From the NCBI GenBank assembly GCA_949516455.1, contig CATILC010000262.1:1-23309 (forward strand): 23,309 nt of DNA, in the 5' to 3' direction. The translations under genes and the position numbers were made by a program. Under the pieces are notes generated by a model. It saw nothing but the letters and a program-made list of their open reading frames with translations, was not told where the DNA came from and ran no database searches. This document shows positions 22,227 through 23,309 of this stretch, piece after piece (positions within the stretch are counted from its first letter, which is position 1; the number at the start of each line of letters is the position of its first letter). The DNA comes from Flavobacteriia bacterium (GTDB lineage Bacteria > Bacteroidota > Bacteroidia > Flavobacteriales > Schleiferiaceae).

Positions 22227-23309
22227 TTATTCGTTGAGCTTGAGCACGGCCAGAAAAGCCTGTTGCGGGATCTCCACATTGCCCACCTGTCTCATCCTTT
22301 TCTTACCTGCCTTCTGCTTTTCCAGAAGTTTGCGTTTCCGGGAGATATCGCCCCCGTAGCACTTGGCCGTAACGTCTTTTCGCAGGGCGCTGATCGTTTC
22401 TCGCGCAATGATCTTTGCGCCAACAGCGGCTTGCAATGCGACAACAAACTGCTGACGCGGGATGAGTTCTTTCAGCTTCTTGCACATCTTTTTGCCGATC
22501 TCATGGGATTTCCCCTTGTGGACCAGAAAAGAAAGCGCATCCACGGGTTCGGTATTCAGAAGCACATCCACCTTGACCAGATCGGATTCCCGGTAGTTGA
22601 TCGGGTGGTAGTCGAAGGAAGCATAGCCGCGTGAAATGGTCTTCAGTTGGTCGTAAAAGTCGAAGACGATCTCTGCCAGTGGAAGATCGAAGTTGAGTTC
22701 CACTCGGCTTGAGGTAAGGTAGACTTGGTTCTTCAATATGCCCCTGCGGTCGATGCACAGGTTCATGATGGCCCCTACATAATCGGATTTGGTAATGATC
22801 TGCGCGTTGATATAAGGCTCCTCGATGCGTTCCAATTTCGATGGATCCGGGTAGTCGGTCGGGTTGTTCACCATGAACATCTCATCGGGGGCCGATTTGA
22901 GGTAGGCCTGATACGACACGTTGGGTACCGTGGTGATGGCCGTCATCTTGAACTCCCGTTCAAGGCGCTCCTGTATGATCTCCATGTGCAGCATCCCGAG
23001 GAAACCACAGCGGAAACCAAAGCCGAGTGCCGCGGATGATTCGGCCTCAAAGGTGAGTGAGGCGTCGTTGAGCTGGAGCTTTTCCAAAGAGGCCCTGAGA
23101 TCTTCAAAATCTTCTGTGTCGACCGGATAGATCCCGGCAAATACCATGGGCTTGACCTCTTCAAAACCAGAGATCGCCTCCTGGGCGGGTTGCTCTTTAG
23201 AAGTGATCGTATCGCCCACTTTGACTTCCCGCGCCTCCTTGATGCCCGAGATGAGGTAGCCGACATCTCCGGCTTTGATTTCTTTTCGCGCTTCCTGATC
23301 GAGTTTCAA
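22227..23309 (-). CDS. lepA: Elongation factor 4 (LepA), C-terminal part; N-terminus outside window
   Basis: LepA/EF4 is a ribosome-associated translational GTPase that affects initiation and elongation fidelity. About 360 C-terminal residues are present. They include the end of domain II (GDVGYLISGIKEAREVKVGDTIT), VKPMVFAGIYPVD, GFRCGFLGMLHMEIIQERLEREF (domain III), PYINAQIITKSDYVGAIM and the LepA-specific C-terminal domain AKCYGGDISRKRKLLEKQKAGKKRMRQVG. The reading frame is open to the right edge. The GTPase domain and roughly 240 residues are therefore missing from view rather than deleted. The intact C-terminal domain separates LepA from EF-G, TypA and other translational GTPases. Confidence 0.97.
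   Translation of the reverse strand: MKLDQEARKEIKAGDVGYLISGIKEAREVKVGDTITSKEQPAQEAISGFEEVKPMVFAGIYPVDTEDFEDLRASLEKLQLNDASLTFEAESSAALGFGFRCGFLGMLHMEIIQERLEREFKMTAITTVPNVSYQAYLKSAPDEMFMVNNPTDYPDPSKLERIEEPYINAQIITKSDYVGAIMNLCIDRRGILKNQVYLTSSRVELNFDLPLAEIVFDFYDQLKTISRGYASFDYHPINYRESDLVKVDVLLNTEPVDALSFLVHKGKSHEIGKKMCKKLKELIPRQQFVVALQAAVGAKIIARETISALRKDVTAKCYGGDISRKRKLLEKQKAGKKRMRQVGNVEIPQQAFLAVLKLNE

Noticed and set aside
1..23309. Mobile elements, CRISPR arrays, tRNA/rRNA genes, phage genes or defence systems
   Set aside because: No transposase, integrase, repeat array, RNA-gene signature or defence-type protein was seen; nearly all sequence is accounted for by housekeeping, signalling and catabolic genes.

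Overview
The window looks like a chromosomal segment of a free-living or commensal member of the Bacteroidota (flavobacterial type). The evidence is gldB/gldC gliding-motility genes next to engB and nadE, Bacteroidota-style -7 boxes of the form TAnnTTTG, few strong Shine-Dalgarno sites, a membrane-anchored HU-plus-SPOR protein, and protein sequences typical of the phylum. GC content is moderate to fairly high for the group by eye. No insertion sequence, prophage, CRISPR array, tRNA or rRNA was seen. This appears to be an ordinary core-genome region, and I did not find a convincing wholly new system.

Region 1 (1-6335, minus strand) is the start of the division/cell-wall (dcw) cluster in the order mraZ, rsmH, ftsL, ftsI (PASTA-containing class B PBP), murE, mraY. 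Genes overlap or touch. mraY runs off the left edge. A triple 10-bp-spaced TGGGN-type MraZ box array precedes mraZ and overlaps a plausible promoter.

Region 2 (6411-10626) holds an alpha/beta hydrolase and engB on plus, gldC and gldB on minus, then an outer-membrane beta-barrel protein and nadE on plus. Tail-to-tail genes overlap (engB/gldC, nadE/histidine kinase).

Region 3 (10562-14564) is a signalling island: a membrane histidine kinase divergent from a NarL/LuxR response regulator, followed codirectionally by a soluble PAS histidine kinase, a receiver-AraC regulator and a single-domain receiver. It closes with a hairpin terminator placed between convergent genes.

Region 4 (14562-20459) is an aromatic amino-acid catabolic locus. 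On minus are a UbiA-like membrane protein, kynureninase and kynurenine 3-monooxygenase (tryptophan side). Divergent on plus are homogentisate 1,2-dioxygenase and 4-hydroxyphenylpyruvate dioxygenase (tyrosine side).

Region 5 (20537-23309) carries the HU/SPOR membrane protein, a YciA-type acyl-CoA thioesterase and, convergent with it, the C-terminal 360 residues of LepA (EF4), which runs off the right edge.

No gene-free stretch exceeds about 210 bases. The longest is 11411-11621.
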